From Sporichthyaceae bacterium (lineage in GTDB: Bacteria > Actinomycetota > Actinomycetes > Sporichthyales > Sporichthyaceae), in NCBI GenBank assembly GCA_036269075.1, contig DATASX010000084.1, positions 49,016-113,015 on the forward strand: 64,000 nt of DNA, read 5' to 3'. Positions within the stretch are counted from its first letter, which is position 1; each line of letters starts with the position of its first letter. The translations under genes and the position numbers were made by a program. The notes beneath the pieces are model-generated. The model was not told the origin of the DNA and did no database searches. It was given only the letters and a program-made list of their open reading frames with translations. Below are positions 61,166 through 64,000 of this stretch, one piece after another.

Positions 61166-61995
61166 GCGACAGCGACGAGCGAGGGACGAGCGAGGAGCTT
61201 GAGCGAACATCCAGCAGGGTGACCGCCATCGAGGCCCCAGGCCGCCACACACCCGCGCCGGGCGGGGCGAGCCCGGGCCGCATGGTGCTGGCGCAGGCGG
61301 CGTTGGAGACGCGGATGCTGCTGCGCAACGGCGAGCAACTGCTGCTCACGGTGATCATCCCGACCCTGCTGCTGGTGCTGTTCTCGAAGGTCGACGTCGT
61401 GAACACCGGGCCCGGCGAGCGGGTCGACTTCCTCGCGCCGGGGATTCTGGCGCTGGCCGTGATGTCGACGGCGTTCACCGGCCAGGCGATCGCCACCGGG
61501 TTCGAGCGCCGCTACGGGGTGCTCAAGCGGCTGGCAGTCTCGCCGCTGCCGCGGTGGGCGCTGCTGCTCGGCAAGACGCTGTGCGTGCTGGCCGTCGAGG
61601 CATTGCAGGTCGCGCTCCTGGCCACGGTGGCCTTCGCGCTGGGTTGGTCGCCGCACGGGCGGGGCACTGCCATCGCCGTCCTGTTGCTGCTGGCCGGCAC
61701 GGTGGCGTTCAGCGGTCTGGGGCTGCTGATGGCCGGGACGCTGCGGGCCGAGGCGACGTTGGCCGCGGCGAACCTGGTTTACCTGCTGCTGCTGGTGTGC
61801 GGCGGGATCGTGGTGCCGCTGAGCCGGTTCGGCGGGGCGGCGCACGTGCTGCGGGCGACCCCGACGGCGGCGTTGGCCGATGGGTTGCGGGCCGCGCTGG
61901 CTCACGGCGCGACCCCATGGCGCGACGTGCTGGTGCTGGTTGCCTGGGCGGTGGTCGGGACCGGCCTGGCGGCGCGGACGTTCCGCTGGGAATGA
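61162..61995 (+). CDS. ABC-2-type transporter permease
   Basis: 277 residues, six membrane helices (LLLTVIIPTLLLVLFSKVDV, FLAPGILALAVMSTAFTGQA, VEALQVALLATVAFALGW, AVLLLLAGTVAFSGLGLLMA, AANLVYLLLLVCGGIVVPLS, VLVLVAWAVVGTGL). The first ~25 residues (SDSDERGTSEELERTSSRVT) come from a GAGCGA-type low-complexity junction and are unlike homologues, so the true start may be later. GTG 61162 overlaps the ATPase stop; its own stop overlaps ctaA. Confidence 0.89.
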   Translation: MSDSDERGTSEELERTSSRVTAIEAPGRHTPAPGGASPGRMVLAQAALETRMLLRNGEQLLLTVIIPTLLLVLFSKVDVVNTGPGERVDFLAPGILALAVMSTAFTGQAIATGFERRYGVLKRLAVSPLPRWALLLGKTLCVLAVEALQVALLATVAFALGWSPHGRGTAIAVLLLLAGTVAFSGLGLLMAGTLRAEATLAAANLVYLLLLVCGGIVVPLSRFGGAAHVLRATPTAALADGLRAALAHGATPWRDVLVLVAWAVVGTGLAARTFRWE

Positions 61996-62996
61996 GCATT
62001 CGGAAGCCCGCCTACCATTTCGTCATGACGCCCGCGCCGAACCCGACCCTGCGTCGGCTCGCGACGGCGTCGATCGTCACCAACATCGCGATCGTGGTGA
62101 CCGGCGGGGCGGTCCGGTTGACCGACTCGGGCCTCGGCTGCCCGACGTGGCCTCGCTGCACGAGCAACTCACTCGTCCCGACCGCGCGGCTGGGGTATCA
62201 CTCCGCGATCGAGTTCGGCAATCGGATGCTCACCTACGTGCTGGCCGTGGTCGCGGTGGCGACGATGGTGGCCGCCTACCGCGCCCGGCCGGTGCGGGCC
62301 GACGTGCGCCGCCTGGCGCTGCTGCTGTTCGTCGGGATCCCGGCGCAGGCGGTACTCGGTGGGATCACTGTGCTGACCGACCTGAACCCGTGGGTGGTGA
62401 TGTTCCACCTGCTGATCTCGATGGACCTGGTAGCGCTGGCGACGTTGCTGCGCCGTCGACTCGACGAGGGCGACGGGCCCCCGGTCCATCTGGTCGGCCT
62501 GCTCGAACGCCGACTTGGACTGGCGGTGCTCGGCCTGACCGGCGCGGTGATGTACCTGGGCACGATCGTCACCGGCAGCGGCCCGCACGCCGGCGACGCC
62601 CAGGCGCGCCGCACCGGGCTGGACCCACGGGTGCTGAGCCTCACGCACGGCTGGTTCGTGACGGTGCTCGTGGCCGCCACGGTGGTGTTGTGGCTCCGGA
62701 CCTCGGGCGAGATCCGGCGCGCGGTCGCACTGGTACTCGGCGTCCAGTTGGCGCAAGGCCTGATGGGTTGGGCCCAGTACGCGACCGGCCTGCCCCGCCT
62801 GGTCGTGGCCCTGCACATGCTCGGCGCCGGACTCCTCGTCGTCGCCACCGTCCGCATGGTCCTGAGCCTCCGCTCCCGCCCGAGCCGCCAAGACGCATCC
62901 CCCGTTGCATCTAATGACGTGTCGCGCGCCCTACCCATCGCCGGAAGGGCGCGCGACACGGCAGAGGATGCGGTCCCGGGGGCTGTCCACAGCTAG
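61992..62996 (+). CDS. ctaA: Heme A synthase (COX15/CtaA)
   Basis: 334 residues, eight predicted membrane helices. Converts heme O to heme A for the aa3 oxidase. Motifs: GGAVRLTDSGLGCPTWPRC (with the loop Cys pair), EFGNRMLTYVLAVVAV, MFHLLISMDLVAL, GPHAGDAQARRTGLD, LTHGWFVTVLV and ALHMLGAGLLVV, giving the heme-ligand His residues. The ATG at 61992 overlaps the permease stop (ATGA); ATG 62025 is an alternative. The last ~25 residues (SRALPIAGRARDTAEDA) are encoded by a palindromic repeat, so the native C-terminus probably ended near residue 305. Confidence 0.92.
   Translation: MSIRKPAYHFVMTPAPNPTLRRLATASIVTNIAIVVTGGAVRLTDSGLGCPTWPRCTSNSLVPTARLGYHSAIEFGNRMLTYVLAVVAVATMVAAYRARPVRADVRRLALLLFVGIPAQAVLGGITVLTDLNPWVVMFHLLISMDLVALATLLRRRLDEGDGPPVHLVGLLERRLGLAVLGLTGAVMYLGTIVTGSGPHAGDAQARRTGLDPRVLSLTHGWFVTVLVAATVVLWLRTSGEIRRAVALVLGVQLAQGLMGWAQYATGLPRLVVALHMLGAGLLVVATVRMVLSLRSRPSRQDASPVASNDVSRALPIAGRARDTAEDAVPGAVHS
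62907..62971. repeat. Palindromic repeat, family 1 copy D, inside the ctaA end
   Basis: A 15-bp perfect stem (62918-62932 with 62946-62960) with flanking partly paired GCATC and GGATGC. The sequence CGTGTCGCGCGCCCT and the right arm GGGCGCGCGACACGGCAGA match copy A (12061-12140). The repeat supplies the last ~25 codons of ctaA. Confidence 0.85.
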
Positions 62997-63059
62997 ACGT
63001 CATCCACACCTGGCTGCGAGCCGGTGGCGCTGCCCGCGTTTCCGGGCTCGGATCGGCGG

Positions 63060-63956
63060 ATGCCACGCCAACCCGAGGCCCCCTGGCCGCTGCGCACGGG
63101 GCCGTTCCATCGTCAGGCCGCTTACGAACTCGGCATGACCCGTCATCATTTGGCCGCGCACTGCTGGGCACGGCTGTTCCGCGACGTGTTCGTCCATCAG
63201 GAGGTCGAGCTCACCGCGCAACGCCGTCTGGACGCACTCCGGCTGGCCGCACCGGACGGCGCCGCCCTCGTCGGTCGATCAGCCGCGTGGCTGTTCGGTA
63301 TCTGGACGCCACCCCCAGGAACGCTTGTCCCGATGGAAATCGCCCTGCCCACCGGCGGAAGGAGATTCGACCAACGCGGCGTGCAGGCCCATCGCCTCGT
63401 GTTTGACGAGGGGGACCTCGACGACTGGGACGGCGTCGCGGTCACCACGCCGGAGCGGACCTGCTTCGGCCTGATGACACGGTCCAGCCCGACGGGTGCG
63501 GTCGTCTGGGCCGATTGCTTCCTGCACCACGACCTTGTGACCGCCGCCGGACTGCGTCGCTACGCCGACGAGCGCCCCTCCTGGCCACACGTGCGCAAGG
63601 TTCGCGACGCCGTCGCGCGGGCCCGAGCAGGGGCCGCGTCACCCATGGAAACCCGTTTGCGACTGATCATCGTCGACGGGGGGCTCCCCGAACCTCCGCT
63701 GCTCAATCAGCCGATCTACGACGCGAACGGTCGATTCCTCGGGGTTCCCGATCTGGGTTACGACCCGCCACCCTTCGGGATCGAGTACGACGGTGCTTAC
63801 CACGAAGATGCCCAACAGCGAGCAGCCGACAACCGGCGCGAGAACGGCCTGCTGATCGCCGATTTCCCGCTGTTGCGGTACGGCCGCTACGACGTCTACA
63901 ACTCGCCGGGCCGAATAGTCGCCGAGGTGCGGGCGATGCTGAACAAAGCCGGGTGA
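63060..63956 (+). CDS. Endonuclease-domain (Vsr/DUF559-like) protein with N-terminal AbiEi-like region
   Basis: 298 residues. The N-terminal half (about 1-190) begins with a winged-helix-like segment (FHRQAAYELGMTRHHLAAHC, WARLFRDVFVHQEVEL), the arrangement of AbiEi-type antitoxin-like proteins common in Actinomycetota. The C-terminal part (about 200-295) is a PD-(D/E)xK-like endonuclease fold: ETRLRLIIVDGGLPEPPLLN, FLGVPDLGYDPPPFGIEYDG and AYHEDAQQRAADNRRENGLL, with Glu and Asp candidates. Many such genes are scattered singly in actinobacterial genomes. ATG 63060 is used; GTG 63024 is possible. Confidence 0.75.
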   Translation: MPRQPEAPWPLRTGPFHRQAAYELGMTRHHLAAHCWARLFRDVFVHQEVELTAQRRLDALRLAAPDGAALVGRSAAWLFGIWTPPPGTLVPMEIALPTGGRRFDQRGVQAHRLVFDEGDLDDWDGVAVTTPERTCFGLMTRSSPTGAVVWADCFLHHDLVTAAGLRRYADERPSWPHVRKVRDAVARARAGAASPMETRLRLIIVDGGLPEPPLLNQPIYDANGRFLGVPDLGYDPPPFGIEYDGAYHEDAQQRAADNRRENGLLIADFPLLRYGRYDVYNSPGRIVAEVRAMLNKAG

Positions 63957-63976
63957 GCTACCGCGGGCGCCTCATC

Positions 63977-64000
63977 CATCTTCTGCCGTGTCGCGGGCCC
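63977..64000. repeat. Palindromic repeat, family 1 copy E, cut by the window edge
   Basis: CATCTTCTGCCGTGTCGCG at 63977-63995, followed by GGCCC, is the left arm of the repeat seen at 12069; the right arm lies beyond the window. It starts 20 bases after the endonuclease-domain stop. Confidence 0.8.

Overview
The window is high-GC chromosomal DNA with dense genes, many GTG starts and frequent 1-8 base gene overlaps. The gene content points to Actinomycetota: SepH, DUF4193, DUF4235, DUF3099, DUF5998 and DUF7455 proteins, an HrdB-type principal sigma factor, an MprAB/PepD-like system, an acVLRF1 protein and a SufR-led suf operon. Lineage below phylum is inference; a Frankiales/Sporichthyales-like or Streptomyces-like relative fits the gene order, but no rRNA is present to confirm it. 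I saw no tRNA, rRNA, CRISPR array, prophage or transposase.

Left part (1-27 kb): a conserved actinobacterial backbone runs DUF4235/DUF4193, inositol monophosphatase, coproporphyrin ferrochelatase, SepH, sulfurtransferase, a nucleotide-pyrophosphatase-like protein, DUF5998, a topoisomerase IV/gyrase-like A and B pair, DUF7455, the principal sigma factor, a PP2C phosphatase, a HhH-GPD repair protein and an ABC exporter. Embedded in it are a membrane-anchored DUF4015 glycosidase-like protein, an orphan kynureninase, pseudouridine-5'-phosphate glycosidase, and a four-gene unit (7.36-12.06 kb) of an intracellular S8 protease, an ECF-type sigma factor, a small possible anti-sigma-like protein and a TPR/CHAT caspase-like protease. 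That unit is the best candidate for an incompletely described system.

Middle (27-49 kb): a full-length 5-oxoprolinase-type HyuA-HyuB fusion overlaps dinB; a response regulator, histidine kinase and HtrA/PepD-like protease form an envelope-stress operon; a TldD/TldE pair follows. Then come small membrane and housekeeping genes (DUF732-like, dodecin, DUF3099), a noncoding stretch with 41-42 bp tandem repeats, moaA, SURF1, a sirtuin, an unknown protein, an enoyl-CoA hydratase, a small HTH protein and an ABC-F ATPase.

Right part (49-64 kb): a branched-chain amino-acid-type ABC transporter in which permease and ATPase are fused (LivH, LivM-LivG, LivF), an acVLRF1 protein with a coiled-coil partner carrying 11-residue repeats, then the minus-strand operon sufR-sufB-sufD-sufC-sufS-sufU-sufT. 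The sufR start overlaps an inverted repeat that looks like a SufR operator, and a near-perfect DtxR/IdeR-type iron box lies between sufR and a divergent ABC exporter plus heme A synthase (ctaA) operon. The window ends with a Vsr-like endonuclease-domain protein. At least five copies of a family of long palindromic repeats sit at gene 3' ends (about 12.1, 15.8, 18.4, 62.9 and 64.0 kb).
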